This document shows positions 7,573 through 17,151 of a DNA stretch of 64,000 bases, in pieces (within the stretch, counting starts at the first letter, position 1; every line of letters starts with the position of its first letter). The translations under genes and the position numbers were made by a program. Source of the stretch: an uncultured Bacteroidales bacterium (GTDB taxonomy: Bacteria > Bacteroidota > Bacteroidia > Bacteroidales > FEN-979); NCBI GenBank assembly GCA_903959905.1, contig CAJBYO010000014.1, positions 29,295 to 93,294 of the forward strand, given 5' to 3'. The notes beneath the pieces were generated by a model. The model was not told where the DNA came from and ran no database searches. It was given only the letters and a program-made list of their open reading frames with translations.

Positions 7573-8724
7573 TTTATTAACCGCCACCCCCCTTCTCACA
7601 ATCTTCTGCCCGTACTTTTGCCTGACCCGGTCAAGTGCCTGGTAGAGGTTGACCATCTCCACATTATCATCGAACATATTCAGCTGCGGGTTTCCCGACA
7701 CAAGGTTACTGAAGCGCACCCCGATCAGGCGGATCAGCATACGCCGCTGGTACAGGCGGTCAAAGAGGCTCTTCACCACCGGGATGAGCTGGTGGTCAAA
7801 TGCCGTATAAGGCACATGCTGCTGCAGGGTATGCGTGTCAAAATTTGAATAGCGGATTTTTACCGTAACACAGGCGGTAAGTTTCTGCTTGTCGCGCAGT
7901 TCAAAGGATATCTTCTCCACCATCTTCACCAGGATCTCCTTCATCTGTACGATGTCGATGCTGTCCTGCTCAAAAGTATTCTCTGTGCTTACCGATTTGG
8001 CCTCGTGGTAAGGGTAAACGGGTGTGCGGTCAATGCCGTTGGCTTTCTCCCATATCACAATGCCGTTCTTCCCCATCACCCGTTCCATCATGTCGATGGG
8101 GACGTGACTCAGGGTGTCTATCGTAACCACCCCCATGGAACGGAGCAGCCGGTAGGTCTTCTCCCCGATCATCGGGATCTTGCGTATTGACAGCGGCGCC
8201 AGGAAGGGCTGCACAGCCTCGCGATCCACGAACAGCTCCCCGTTGGGTTTGGCCTCCCCGGTGGCGATCTTTGATACGGTTTTATTCACCGACAACCCGA
8301 AGGAGATGGGCAGCCCGGTATTTTTAATGATGCTCTCCCTCAGTTCATGGGACCATTTCTGCAGGCCGAAGAAACGGTCCATCCCGGTCACATCCAGGTA
8401 GTGTTCGTCAATGGAGGCTTTTTCATACAGCGGTGCCTTCTCCGCAATAATCTCCGTAACGGTGTGCGAGTATTTTGAATACAGTTCCATGTCTCCCCGC
8501 ACCAGGATGGCATCGCCGCAAAGCGCCCGGGCCATCTTCATCGGCATGGCTGAATGTATGCCGAATTTCCGGGCTTCATAGCTGCAGCTTGCCACCACCC
8601 CCCGGTCGGAAGTGCCGCCAATGATCACCGGTTTTCCAACCAGTTCGGGGCGGAGGAGGCGCTCAACGGAGACGAAGAAGGTGTCGAGGTCGAGGTGGAT
8701 GATATTGCGTTTGAGGGGGAACAT
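7570..8724 (-). CDS. dinB: Y-family DNA polymerase IV
   Basis: The 384-residue protein has the Y-family palm: 'HLDLDTFF' with Asp12 and Asp14 and the steric-gate Phe17, and 'SIDEHYLDVTG' with catalytic Asp106-Glu107 (the usual Ala after DE is His here). Helix-hairpin-helix thumb ('IPMIGEKTYRLLRSMGV') and a little-finger domain follow. The last residues show no clear QLxLF clamp-binding tail, although 'GNPQLNMFD' near 353-361 resembles the QLxLF beta-clamp motif. It is divergent from the XRE-S24 regulator and shares its control region, and dnaE lies downstream on the same strand beyond the kef insertion. Role: lesion bypass. Confidence 0.92.
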   Translation of the reverse strand: MFPLKRNIIHLDLDTFFVSVERLLRPELVGKPVIIGGTSDRGVVASCSYEARKFGIHSAMPMKMARALCGDAILVRGDMELYSKYSHTVTEIIAEKAPLYEKASIDEHYLDVTGMDRFFGLQKWSHELRESIIKNTGLPISFGLSVNKTVSKIATGEAKPNGELFVDREAVQPFLAPLSIRKIPMIGEKTYRLLRSMGVVTIDTLSHVPIDMMERVMGKNGIVIWEKANGIDRTPVYPYHEAKSVSTENTFEQDSIDIVQMKEILVKMVEKISFELRDKQKLTACVTVKIRYSNFDTHTLQQHVPYTAFDHQLIPVVKSLFDRLYQRRMLIRLIGVRFSNLVSGNPQLNMFDDNVEMVNLYQALDRVRQKYGQKIVRRGVAVNK

Positions 8725-8742
8725 TATTTTTTATTATCTTTG
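8710..8742 (+). promoter_or_regulatory. Promoter for the XRE-S24 gene
   Basis: TTTG at 8710-8713, a 21-base spacer, then TATCTTTG at 8735-8742 give a near-ideal Bacteroidota promoter. It overlaps the first codons of dinB. The candidate operator words (8752-8785) lie at and just downstream of the expected transcription start, a good position for autorepression. Confidence 0.65.
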
Positions 8743-8751
8743 CCGTGTTTC

Positions 8752-8785
8752 TAATCATTTCTCCGACGATAATATAATCATTAAT
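8752..8785. promoter_or_regulatory. Candidate operator shared by dinB and the XRE-S24 gene
   Basis: TAATCATT at 8752-8759 and TAATCATTA at 8775-8783 (itself a 4+1+4 palindrome) are 23 bases apart in the 78-base divergent gap. AATATAATCATTAAT (8771-8785) is an exact match to the dnaE upstream site at 4924-4938. Confidence 0.55.
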
Positions 8786-8802
8786 TTTCAAAAAGCAAAA
8801 AA

Positions 8803-9606
8803 ATGTTTTTCAGCAGCAACATAAAATTTTTACGGAACCGTCGCGGACGGACCCAGGACGACGTTGCCACCGCCCTTACCATGAAGCGTTCAACGCTGAG
8901 CGGATATGAGAACAACATTGCCCAGCCTGGCTTTGAGACCCTGATCGCTTTTTCCAAATATTACAATGTGGCCATTGACACCCTGATCAGGGTGGACCTT
9001 GTTAAAATCTCAGAAAGCCAGCTCAGGCAACTGGAACGGGGTTACGATGTGTATATCAAAGGATCGAACCTCCGCATTCTTACCACAACGGTGGGCACCG
9101 ACAATGAAGACAACATTGAACTTGTTTCTGAAAAAGCCAAGGCGGGATATACGGGAGGATTTGCCGACCCGGAGTATATCAGCATCCTGCCGACATTCAG
9201 GCTCCCATTTTTATCCAGGCAAAAAAAATACCGGACTTTCCAGGTAAGCGGCGACTCAATGCTGCCAATTCCTCACGGATCGTGGGTTACCGGGGTGTTC
9301 GTACAGGACTGGTCAACACTCCGCGACCGGGATGCCTACATCATCCTGACCATGGAAGAAGGCGTTGTGTTCAAAGTGGTGGAGAACAGGATCAAGGCCG
9401 AAGGAAAAGTTATCCTTCATTCGTTGAATCCGACCTATAATCCGTATGAAATAAACATCCAGGACATCCGTGAAATCTGGCAGTTTGTGAACTATATCAG
9501 TCCGAAAATACCTGAAAACCTCAATTCAGAAAACTACCACCTGGTTGAAACTGTCAGGCAGCTGCGCAACGACATCCAGGCCATTCAAACAAGGTTGAAT
9601 ATCTGA
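8803..9606 (+). CDS. XRE-family repressor with S24 (LexA-like) self-cleaving peptidase domain
   Basis: The 267-residue protein joins an HTH_XRE domain (about 5-60, 'TQDDVATALTMKRSTLSGYENN') to a peptidase S24 domain. The nucleophile is Ser152 in GDSM and the general base Lys191 in 'VVFKVV', 39 residues apart as in LexA. An Ala-Gly pair at 114-115 ('KAKAGYTGG') is the likely self-cleavage site. A short coiled tail ends the protein. Known S24 repressors release SOS genes after RecA-stimulated cleavage; the divergent dinB and the matching operator before dnaE make this the probable local regulator of the mutagenesis module. No classical lexA was seen in the window. Confidence 0.88.
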   Translation: MFFSSNIKFLRNRRGRTQDDVATALTMKRSTLSGYENNIAQPGFETLIAFSKYYNVAIDTLIRVDLVKISESQLRQLERGYDVYIKGSNLRILTTTVGTDNEDNIELVSEKAKAGYTGGFADPEYISILPTFRLPFLSRQKKYRTFQVSGDSMLPIPHGSWVTGVFVQDWSTLRDRDAYIILTMEEGVVFKVVENRIKAEGKVILHSLNPTYNPYEINIQDIREIWQFVNYISPKIPENLNSENYHLVETVRQLRNDIQAIQTRLNI

Positions 9607-9705
9607 TTGCCAGGCCGACAATAAACATTTTTCTTCCCTGTACTTCCGGATTACAGAAAAACCTTATCTTGGAGCACTATTTTGTCGTACGTAATCATCA
9701 ACCCC

Positions 9706-10848
9706 ATGATAACAGAACAGAGTATTTATTCCAGAACTGAAGGCTGGATAAAGAAAAGCAACAACAATCTCGGACAAAAGGCCCAGCTTGTTTTCCTCTT
9801 TGGCAACAAGGATCTTCTAAAAGACCTGCAACTGATTGAATATGTCAAAACCACATACCCGGCCGCCCAGGTTGCCGGATGTTCAACTGCAGGAGAGATA
9901 TACCGGGATGAGGTTTTTGACAGCAACATCGTGTGCACGGCCGTCTTCTTTGAGAAAACCAGGGTAGAAATTGCCATGGAACGCATCAGCATGATGGGCG
10001 ACAGCTTCCTGGTGGGGAAAAAAATTGCTGAAAAGCTTGACACAGGCAATCTTGTTCACATCATGATCCTGTCGGAGGGCCTGAACATCAACGGGAGTGA
10101 GCTCACCAAAGGGCTGAACAGCAGGCTTAACAACAAGGTTCCTGTCACAGGCGGCCTGGCCGGCGACCAGGCTGATTTTTCCGAAACCGTTATTGTTCAC
10201 AATCACCCCGGAGAAAAAAATCTGGTTCTGGCAATCGGCTTTTACAGTGATCATCTCCAGGTAGGCTACGGCTCCATGGGCGGATGGGATTCATTTGGCG
10301 TTGACCGTGAGGTAACCAGGTCAAACGGGAACATCCTGTATGAACTTGATGGTCATCCTGCATTGGAATTGTACAAAAGGTATCTTGGCCACCATACAGC
10401 AAACCTTCCTGCTTCCGCACTGCTGTTTCCTTTAAGCCTCAGGCTCCAAAACCCTGAAGTCTCCCTTGTTCGCACAGTGCTATCGGTAAACGAGGAGGAC
10501 GGAAGCATGATTTTCGCAGGCGACATTCCCCAGGGGGAGTATGTGAGGCTGATGAACGCAAGTTCCGACAAACTTATTGACGGTGCTTCAGGGGCAGCGG
10601 AAATGTCGAAAACAAGCCTGGGCAGCTCAGATCCCGACCTCATTATCCTGATCAGCTGCGTGGGCCGCAAACTCGTATTGAAACAACGGGTTGAAGAGGA
10701 ACTTGAAACTGTTCGTGAAGTATTTGGCGACCACCCCGCAACAACAGGTTTTTATTCCTATGGAGAGATCTGCCCGATTAAACCATTTGAACAACACTGC
10801 GAACTGCACAATCAAACCATGACGATTACCGTATTTAAGGAATCATAG
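9706..10848 (+). CDS. FIST-domain signal transduction protein
   Basis: The product (about 380 residues) contains the FIST N domain ('AQLVFLFGNKDLLKDLQ', 'AGCSTAGEIYRDEVFDSNIVCTAVFF') and the FIST C domain ('GYGSMGGWDSFG', 'ILISCVGRKLVLKQRVEEELE', 'GFYSYGEICP'). FIST proteins are predicted intracellular small-ligand sensors, perhaps for amino acids. It lies 11 bases before a large PAS hybrid kinase, a pairing seen repeatedly for FIST genes. I use ATG 9706; an in-frame TTG at 9682 adds eight residues and cannot be excluded. No Shine-Dalgarno sequence precedes either. Confidence 0.87.
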   Translation: MITEQSIYSRTEGWIKKSNNNLGQKAQLVFLFGNKDLLKDLQLIEYVKTTYPAAQVAGCSTAGEIYRDEVFDSNIVCTAVFFEKTRVEIAMERISMMGDSFLVGKKIAEKLDTGNLVHIMILSEGLNINGSELTKGLNSRLNNKVPVTGGLAGDQADFSETVIVHNHPGEKNLVLAIGFYSDHLQVGYGSMGGWDSFGVDREVTRSNGNILYELDGHPALELYKRYLGHHTANLPASALLFPLSLRLQNPEVSLVRTVLSVNEEDGSMIFAGDIPQGEYVRLMNASSDKLIDGASGAAEMSKTSLGSSDPDLIILISCVGRKLVLKQRVEEELETVREVFGDHPATTGFYSYGEICPIKPFEQHCELHNQTMTITVFKES

Positions 10849-10859
10849 ACCTGTATGTT

Positions 10860-13800
10860 ATGGAAACAAGGTTAAACAAGATCCTGTTACGTCAGATAAA
10901 AAAACATTTCGGCACTTCAGACAATGGGCCTGCTGAATTTACAGCAATTCTCAACGACATCAGCAAAACCTATGAGAGTTTTGAGGATGATGCACGACTG
11001 CTTCAGAATTCAATTGAAATCAGCTCCGCGGAACTACGTGAAGCCTTCAGAAAGCATAAAGAAGATGCAGAACTGAGGAAGGAAACCATTGAAAAGATCA
11101 GTGAAGCTATTTCAGCCCTGAACCCGGCAGCAACCAATATTTCATCAGCCCAGGGGAAGAGTTCATCAGACAGCAGCGACCTGATTAACTCCTTAATCAC
11201 CCTGATTGAAGCCCGCAACCAGGCCGAGGTGGAAATCCTGAAATTGTCAAAGGCTGTTGAACAAAGCCCTGTTTCAATTGTCATCACTGCATTAAACGGA
11301 GATATTGAGTATGTTAATCCAAAATTTTGCGATATCACAGGATATACCAAAGAAGAAGCGATAGGTCAAAATCCAAGGTTGCTGAAATCGGAAAACTCAC
11401 CCTCTGAGTTATATGCCGATCTCTGGAATACGATTTTATCCGGAAAAACATGGCACGGAGAACTGCAGAACCGCAAGAAAAACGGGGAACATTACTGGGA
11501 AACCGCCTCCATATCACCTATTATCAATGAACAACAAAACATCACACATTTCATTGCCATCAAAGAAGATATCACGGAGCGGAGGCTGACTGAAATTGAG
11601 CGGGTGCGGCAGGCAGGACTGATTGAATCATTGCTTGACTCCATCCCCGATATCATTTTCTTCAAAGACACGGAAGGAAATTATCTTGGCTGCAATCCAT
11701 CATTCGTTGAACTTACCGGAAAACCGAAAAATGAGATTACCGGCCAGGATGATTGTTCACTCTTTGACAGGGAATCTGCGGCCTTGTTCATGCTTCATGA
11801 CCACGAGGTCCTCCGGGAACAAAAACCGTATCACAGTGAAGGTTGGGTCAGATATCCCGACGGCAGGAAGGTGCTTATTGACATACTGAAGACTCCCTAT
11901 TTCAGCGGTGACGGAAGCCTGATCGGGATCCTCGGCATCAGCAGGGATATCACCAGGAGGAAACAGGCAGAAGAGGCAGTGCTTAAAAGCAGCCAGAAAT
12001 TTGAGGCCATCATCCTGGCTTCCCCTGACGGCATAGGCATGATTTCACTGGACGGGAAAATACAGCTCCTGTCTGATAAACTTGCGATGATGTACGGGTA
12101 TTCTGTTGAACAAAAAGATGAATACCTTGGCACCTCCTTCATAAGCTTCATTGACCCCTCCCACCACGAATTGCTTCACAATAACATCCACAAACTCCTT
12201 AACCGGGAGTTGGGGAGCAAGATCACGGAATACCTGGCAATTAAAAAAGATCAATCGAGATTCTACGTTGATGTCAACTCAACAGTCCTTTACGATTCAT
12301 ATGGCAATCCTGAGAGCATCCTGTTCATTGAACGCGATATCACGGAGCGAAAAAAGGCAGCAGAGCTGCTTGAAAATGAGCGGACCCTATTCCGGACGAT
12401 CATTGACCTGCTTCCCGATGCAGTTTATGTGAAAGACAGTGCAGGCCGCAAAATCATCGCCAACCCAAGGGAGGTAGCCTTCACCGGAATGGCTTCTGAA
12501 GGAGAAATCCTGGGAAAAACAGATTTTGAACTGCATCCGGACCAGGAAGCTGTAAAAGCATTCAATGAGGACCAGTTCGTGCTGACCACCGGAAATCCGA
12601 TCTTTGACATTGAAGGAACGCTGGTTGATAAGGATGGGAAATTTCACTGGCTCCTGTGTTCAAAAGTCCCTTTACGCGACATCCATGGCAAGATCACAGG
12701 CATCGTTGGGGTTTCGCATGATATCACCGAGCGTAAAAATGCAGAGGAAGCGCTGGCACAGGCAGCCAACAGGCTGGCCATAGCCACAAAAGCAGGAGGC
12801 GTCGGAATATGGGATTATGACATCGTTCATAAAAAACTCTTCTGGGATAACCAGATGTACAAGATTTACGGTATTTCACCCGACATCTCCATCGACGCCT
12901 ACGAGGCATGGCGGGCAGGTGTCCATCCCGACGACCAGGATCAGGATGACCATGATATAGAGATGGCCATAAGAGGCGAAAAGGAATTTGACACCGAATT
13001 CCGTGTTCTCTGGCCTGACGGCTCCATCCACAATGTGAGGTCGCTTGCTTTTGTTGTCCGCAATGAATCGGGAGCCCCCTTGCGCATGATTGGCACAAAC
13101 TGGGATATAACTGACCAGAAGAAGACGGAAGCAATCCTTCTGAAGGCGAAAGAAGAGGCCGACATTGCAAGCAAAGCAAAATCAGAGTTCCTGGCCAATA
13201 TGAGCCATGAAATCAGGACACCGCTGAACGGAGTGATCGGATTCACTGAATTGCTGCTGAACACGCCATTGAACAAAACCCAGCTGCAGTATGCTAAAAA
13301 TGTCAGGATATCCGGGCATTCCCTGCTGGGGATCATCTCCGACATTCTTGACTTTTCCAAAATAGAAGCTGGTAAGATGGAGCTGGATCATATCCAGACC
13401 GACTTGATTGAACTGATTGAACAGACTTCAGACATTATCAAATACAATGCATCCCAGAAAGGCATTGAACTTCTGCTTGACATTCAGCACGACATGCCGC
13501 AGTTTATCTTTACCGATCCTGTCAGGCTGAAACAGGTGCTTGTAAACCTGCTCGGAAATGCGGTCAAGTTCACCAGTTCGGGTGAAGTCGAACTTAAAAT
13601 GAAATTTACCCCAAAAAACAAAATCACGGGAGATTTCAACTTTTCGGTACGCGATACAGGAATAGGGATTGACAAGGAACATCAGACGAAGTTGTTTAAT
13701 GCATTTATCCAAGCCGACACATCAACGACCCGTAAATTTGGCGGCACCGGGCTTGGGCTGACCATTTCCAGCATGCTTGTGGAAAAGATGGGGAGCAAAA

Positions 13801-15116
13801 TTGAACTCATCAGTGAACCAGGCAAGGGCTCCACCTTTTTCTTTACCATCGAAGCAGAATATAAAACAGGCGATGAAACCGACTTCAGCAGCCTTGAAGA
13901 TATCAAACGTATCCTGGTCATTGACGATAACGACAATAACCGGATGATCCTCGAACACACACTTAACAATTGGGGAATTGAATTTACAGGCACTGACAGC
14001 GGACTGTCAGGGCTTAAAATCATTGAAAATTCAAAACCTTTTGATGTGATCATTGTGGACTATCACATGCCCGAATACAATGGCATTGACACCATCAGGA
14101 TGATCAGGGAGCGACTCAACATTTCACCCGAAAAACAGCCAACAATACTGTTGCACAGTTCCTCCGACAATATTGACATTTATGACAAATGCAAACAACT
14201 CGGGGTTAAATTTTACCTGACGAAGCCTGTGAAGGCGCATGAACTGATGCAATACCTCAAAAACATACACAATCGTTCTGCTGCCCCGCTCAAAGAGCAT
14301 TCTGATGTGATGCCAAACCCGATTGCCGGGATAACCAACGGACTTCCTATTCTCATACTGGTAGCAGAAGATGTGGTCCTCAACATGGTGCTGATCACAA
14401 CCCTGCTAAGGCAGATGCTTCCTAATTCCACTGTGCTTGAAGCAAAAAACGGCAAGGAAGCGGTTGAAATGAGCGTCATTCATCGTCCTGCACTTATTTT
14501 CATGGACGTTCAGATGCCCGAAATGAGCGGCACGGAAGCCACGATAAAAATCAGGGAGCATGAAAAGATGACCGGAAATCACGTGCCCATCATTGCGCTA
14601 ACAGCAGGAGCGATTAAAGGAGAAATGGAGCATTGCCTTCAGGCAGGCATGGATGATTTTCTGACTAAACCCATTGACCGCGATACCCTTCAGAAAATAA
14701 TAAAAAACCACCTGCAACTGATCCAGACACCCGCTGCTGCTATAACGCCCCCCCCCCAGCCCCCCCCCGGGAACCCCCACATCGAGGAAATAAAACTTCT
14801 TGACAGCATCGGGGATAACCGGGAGTTTCTCTCGAATCTGCTTGAATTTGTCCCGATGCAATTCAACAATGATATCCGGGACCTCGGAGATGCAATCCGG
14901 ACAAGGGACGCAGGCAACATCAGTAAAATAGCGCATTCCATGAAAGGAGCATCGTTAAACATGTATTTTACCCACATGACGGCGCTGACAATCCGCATTG
15001 AGTCCCATACCAGGGACTTGGATTTTGATGCCCTGGAAGGCGTTTTCGCCGAATTGGTAACGGAATGGCATTTGGTACATAATGTATTAAAAGAAATAGT
15101 TGACCGAAATCATTGA
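10860..15116 (+). CDS. Multi-PAS hybrid histidine kinase with two receivers and an HPt domain
   Basis: The 1418-residue soluble sensor has an N-terminal coiled-coil region (1-125), five PAS/PAC units (about 131-240, 258-370, 383-495, 510-625, 635-755), a HisKA domain with the SHEIRTPLNG H-box near 781, a HATPase domain (N-box near 893, DTGIGID near 931, GTGLGL near 962), receiver 1 (VIDDND near 1018, phospho-Asp in 'IIVDYHMPE'), receiver 2 (AEDV near 1165, phospho-Asp in 'IFMDVQMPEMSG'), a Pro-rich linker (about 1296-1302), and an HPt domain (HSMKG near 1358). It has no membrane segment, so it senses internal cues, possibly through the adjacent FIST protein. The linker is coded by long C tracts prone to slippage, which would remove HPt alone. 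Confidence 0.93.
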   Translation: METRLNKILLRQIKKHFGTSDNGPAEFTAILNDISKTYESFEDDARLLQNSIEISSAELREAFRKHKEDAELRKETIEKISEAISALNPAATNISSAQGKSSSDSSDLINSLITLIEARNQAEVEILKLSKAVEQSPVSIVITALNGDIEYVNPKFCDITGYTKEEAIGQNPRLLKSENSPSELYADLWNTILSGKTWHGELQNRKKNGEHYWETASISPIINEQQNITHFIAIKEDITERRLTEIERVRQAGLIESLLDSIPDIIFFKDTEGNYLGCNPSFVELTGKPKNEITGQDDCSLFDRESAALFMLHDHEVLREQKPYHSEGWVRYPDGRKVLIDILKTPYFSGDGSLIGILGISRDITRRKQAEEAVLKSSQKFEAIILASPDGIGMISLDGKIQLLSDKLAMMYGYSVEQKDEYLGTSFISFIDPSHHELLHNNIHKLLNRELGSKITEYLAIKKDQSRFYVDVNSTVLYDSYGNPESILFIERDITERKKAAELLENERTLFRTIIDLLPDAVYVKDSAGRKIIANPREVAFTGMASEGEILGKTDFELHPDQEAVKAFNEDQFVLTTGNPIFDIEGTLVDKDGKFHWLLCSKVPLRDIHGKITGIVGVSHDITERKNAEEALAQAANRLAIATKAGGVGIWDYDIVHKKLFWDNQMYKIYGISPDISIDAYEAWRAGVHPDDQDQDDHDIEMAIRGEKEFDTEFRVLWPDGSIHNVRSLAFVVRNESGAPLRMIGTNWDITDQKKTEAILLKAKEEADIASKAKSEFLANMSHEIRTPLNGVIGFTELLLNTPLNKTQLQYAKNVRISGHSLLGIISDILDFSKIEAGKMELDHIQTDLIELIEQTSDIIKYNASQKGIELLLDIQHDMPQFIFTDPVRLKQVLVNLLGNAVKFTSSGEVELKMKFTPKNKITGDFNFSVRDTGIGIDKEHQTKLFNAFIQADTSTTRKFGGTGLGLTISSMLVEKMGSKIELISEPGKGSTFFFTIEAEYKTGDETDFSSLEDIKRILVIDDNDNNRMILEHTLNNWGIEFTGTDSGLSGLKIIENSKPFDVIIVDYHMPEYNGIDTIRMIRERLNISPEKQPTILLHSSSDNIDIYDKCKQLGVKFYLTKPVKAHELMQYLKNIHNRSAAPLKEHSDVMPNPIAGITNGLPILILVAEDVVLNMVLITTLLRQMLPNSTVLEAKNGKEAVEMSVIHRPALIFMDVQMPEMSGTEATIKIREHEKMTGNHVPIIALTAGAIKGEMEHCLQAGMDDFLTKPIDRDTLQKIIKNHLQLIQTPAAAITPPPQPPPGNPHIEEIKLLDSIGDNREFLSNLLEFVPMQFNNDIRDLGDAIRTRDAGNISKIAHSMKGASLNMYFTHMTALTIRIESHTRDLDFDALEGVFAELVTEWHLVHNVLKEIVDRNH
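14748..14768. repeat. Poly-C tract pair (C10-AG-C9) in the hybrid kinase gene
   Basis: Ten C (14748-14757), AG, then nine C (14760-14768) code the Pro-rich linker between receiver 2 and HPt. Slippage of either run by one base would frameshift and delete the HPt domain while leaving the kinase and both receivers intact. Confidence 0.9.
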
Positions 15117-15178
15117 GTTAAGTCACCATAAGGGAGATGTTCAGTTTCCCGGCATGTTTTTTAGTTCTGAATATTGAT

Positions 15179-15186
15179 TAATTTTG
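15179..15186 (+). promoter_or_regulatory. Minus-7 box candidate for the UXS gene
   Basis: TAATTTTG fits TAnnTTTG and would give a leader of about 85 bases. The minus-33 side is weak. Confidence 0.4.
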
Positions 15187-15277
15187 ACTCCGCTAACACA
15201 GGTTTTAAAAAGTCAACGACATACCCTTACAAATGAATGGTTGAATTCCTCCAAATATTATCTTAAAAAAAACTGCC

Positions 15278-16216
15278 ATGATAAGGAAAAAAATTTTAGT
15301 CACTGGAGGTGCCGGGTTTCTGGGCTCGCATCTGTGTGAACGACTTCTGAACGAAGGAAACGAAGTAGTGTGTCTTGACAACTATTTTACCGGTCAAAAG
15401 CAAAATGTGGTGCACCTGCTGGGCAACCCGTTTTTTGAACTGATTCGGCACGATGTCACTATGCCCTTTTTCATTGAGGTTGATGAAATTTACAACCTGG
15501 CATGCCCGGCATCACCGGTTCATTATCAATACAATGCTATTAAAACGGTGAAAACCTCCGTGATGGGGGCCATCAACATGCTGGGTCTTGCGAAACGCAT
15601 CAAAGCACGCATCCTGCAGGCGTCAACCAGCGAAGTGTACGGGGACCCTGAGGTGCATCCGCAGGTTGAATCATATTGGGGACATGTTAACCCGATTGGC
15701 ATCCGTTCCTGTTACGACGAAGGAAAACGTATTGCAGAAACACTTTTTGTCAATTATCACCAGCAAAACAATGTACGGATCAAGATCATGCGGATATTCA
15801 ACACCTACGGGCCCCGGATGCATCCCAATGATGGCAGGGTGGTGTCTAATTTCATCGTCCAGGCGCTTAAAGGACAGGATATAACCATTTACGGTGACGG
15901 ATCTCAGTCGAGAAGTTTCTGCTACGTAGACGACCTTCTTGAGGGTATGATCAGGCTGATGAATTCCAGGGAAGAATTTACAGGGCCCGTTAACATTGGA
16001 AATCCGAATGAATTTACCATGCTTGAACTGGCAGAGAAGGTGATCAGCCTCACGGGATCAAACTCAAAAATCATTCACATGCCGCTCCCTGCCGATGACC
16101 CCACACAGCGCCAACCTGATATTTCACTGGCTAAAAAGGAACTTGGGTGGGAGCCCAAAATCATGCTTGATGAGGGTCTGGTTAAAACCATCAACTATTT
16201 TAAATCAATCATCTGA
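15278..16216 (+). CDS. uxs: UDP-glucuronate decarboxylase (UDP-xylose synthase)
   Basis: The 312-residue extended short-chain dehydrogenase begins with [12 protein letters not shown] (NAD-binding GxxGxxG, residues 7-18), has 'STSEVYGDP' around the catalytic Ser/Thr and 'SCYDEGKR' as the YxxxK pair, and shows UXS hallmarks such as '[19 protein letters not shown]' and '[17 protein letters not shown]'. It converts UDP-glucuronate to UDP-xylose in the cytoplasm for surface polysaccharide. It leads a run of sugar-nucleotide genes (rmlD homologue 21 bases downstream). Length is normal for the bacterial soluble form. Confidence 0.92.
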   Translation: MIRKKILVTGGAGFLGSHLCERLLNEGNEVVCLDNYFTGQKQNVVHLLGNPFFELIRHDVTMPFFIEVDEIYNLACPASPVHYQYNAIKTVKTSVMGAINMLGLAKRIKARILQASTSEVYGDPEVHPQVESYWGHVNPIGIRSCYDEGKRIAETLFVNYHQQNNVRIKIMRIFNTYGPRMHPNDGRVVSNFIVQALKGQDITIYGDGSQSRSFCYVDDLLEGMIRLMNSREEFTGPVNIGNPNEFTMLELAEKVISLTGSNSKIIHMPLPADDPTQRQPDISLAKKELGWEPKIMLDEGLVKTINYFKSII

Positions 16217-16237
16217 TTCCATCATTAACAAACCCTT

Positions 16238-17098
16238 ATGAAAATTCTGGTAACCGGCGCAAATGGTCAGCTTGGCAGTGAATTACGAATTCTGGCGCAT
16301 GAACATCCCGGCTTTACATTTATTTTTACCGATGTAGCCGAACTTGATATCACTGTTGAAAATGACATTGACATGTTTGTACGGGACGACAAACCCGATG
16401 CGATCATCAACTGCGCTGCCTATACTGCCGTCGACAAAGCGGAACAGGAAGACAGCCTGGCATTCCTTATCAATGCCACTGCCGTAGGAAACCTGGCAAG
16501 GGTTGCTTCAAAAATCAACGCGGTGCTCATCCATATTTCCACGGATTATGTGTTTGACGGGAAAGGATATAAGCCTTATATGGAGGATGACGCCACAAAC
16601 CCTGTTTCTCTCTATGCAAAAAGCAAGCATGCAGGAGAGCAGCAGGTTCAGTCGTATGCCAACCGGGCCATGATTATCCGCACCTCCTGGCTCTACTCGG
16701 AATTCGGAAACAACTTCGTCAAAACCATGATGAAATACGGCAAAGAACGCGGAATGCTGAATGTCGTATTTGATCAGACCGGCACGCCCACCTATGCCCG
16801 CGACCTGGCAGGAACCATTCTTGAAATCCTTCAAAAACAGCCTGATTACAAGGGTGTTGAAGTATTCCATTATTCAAATGAAGGAGTTACCAGCTGGTAC
16901 GATTTCGCTAAAGCCATCATGGAATTCAGTAGTATTGATTGCAAGGTCAACCCCATTGAAACAAAAGACTACCCCTTACCGGCAACAAGACCATTCTACA
17001 GTGTATTTAACAAATTCAAGATCAAACAGCGCTTCGGGATTGCAATACCCTACTGGAAGGACAGCTTGCAGGAGTGTCTGGGCAGGATGGGGAAGTAA
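16238..17098 (+). CDS. rfbD: dTDP-4-dehydrorhamnose reductase
   Basis: The 286-residue RmlD-type reductase shows GANGQLGSEL (7-16), 'INCAAYTAVDKAE', the 'STDYVFDG' strand and the YAKSK catalytic YxxxK motif. It would make the last step of dTDP-L-rhamnose synthesis. The other steps (rfbA, rfbB, rfbC) are not in the window, so they must lie elsewhere or the enzyme serves another 4-keto sugar. Co-directional with the UXS gene 21 bases upstream and a phosphomutase downstream. Confidence 0.9.
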   Translation: MKILVTGANGQLGSELRILAHEHPGFTFIFTDVAELDITVENDIDMFVRDDKPDAIINCAAYTAVDKAEQEDSLAFLINATAVGNLARVASKINAVLIHISTDYVFDGKGYKPYMEDDATNPVSLYAKSKHAGEQQVQSYANRAMIIRTSWLYSEFGNNFVKTMMKYGKERGMLNVVFDQTGTPTYARDLAGTILEILQKQPDYKGVEVFHYSNEGVTSWYDFAKAIMEFSSIDCKVNPIETKDYPLPATRPFYSVFNKFKIKQRFGIAIPYWKDSLQECLGRMGK

Positions 17099-17100
17099 TT

Positions 17101-17125
17101 GCAACGTGCAAAGTGCAAAATGAAA
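17101..17125. repeat. Short quasi-periodic repeat after rfbD
   Basis: GCAACGTGCAAAGTGCAAAATG is two to three imperfect 7-8 bp units of a GTGCAAA word in the 53-base gap before the phosphomutase gene. Confidence 0.45.
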
Positions 17126-17151
17126 CAGTAGCAATTAAAAATATTTAGTTT

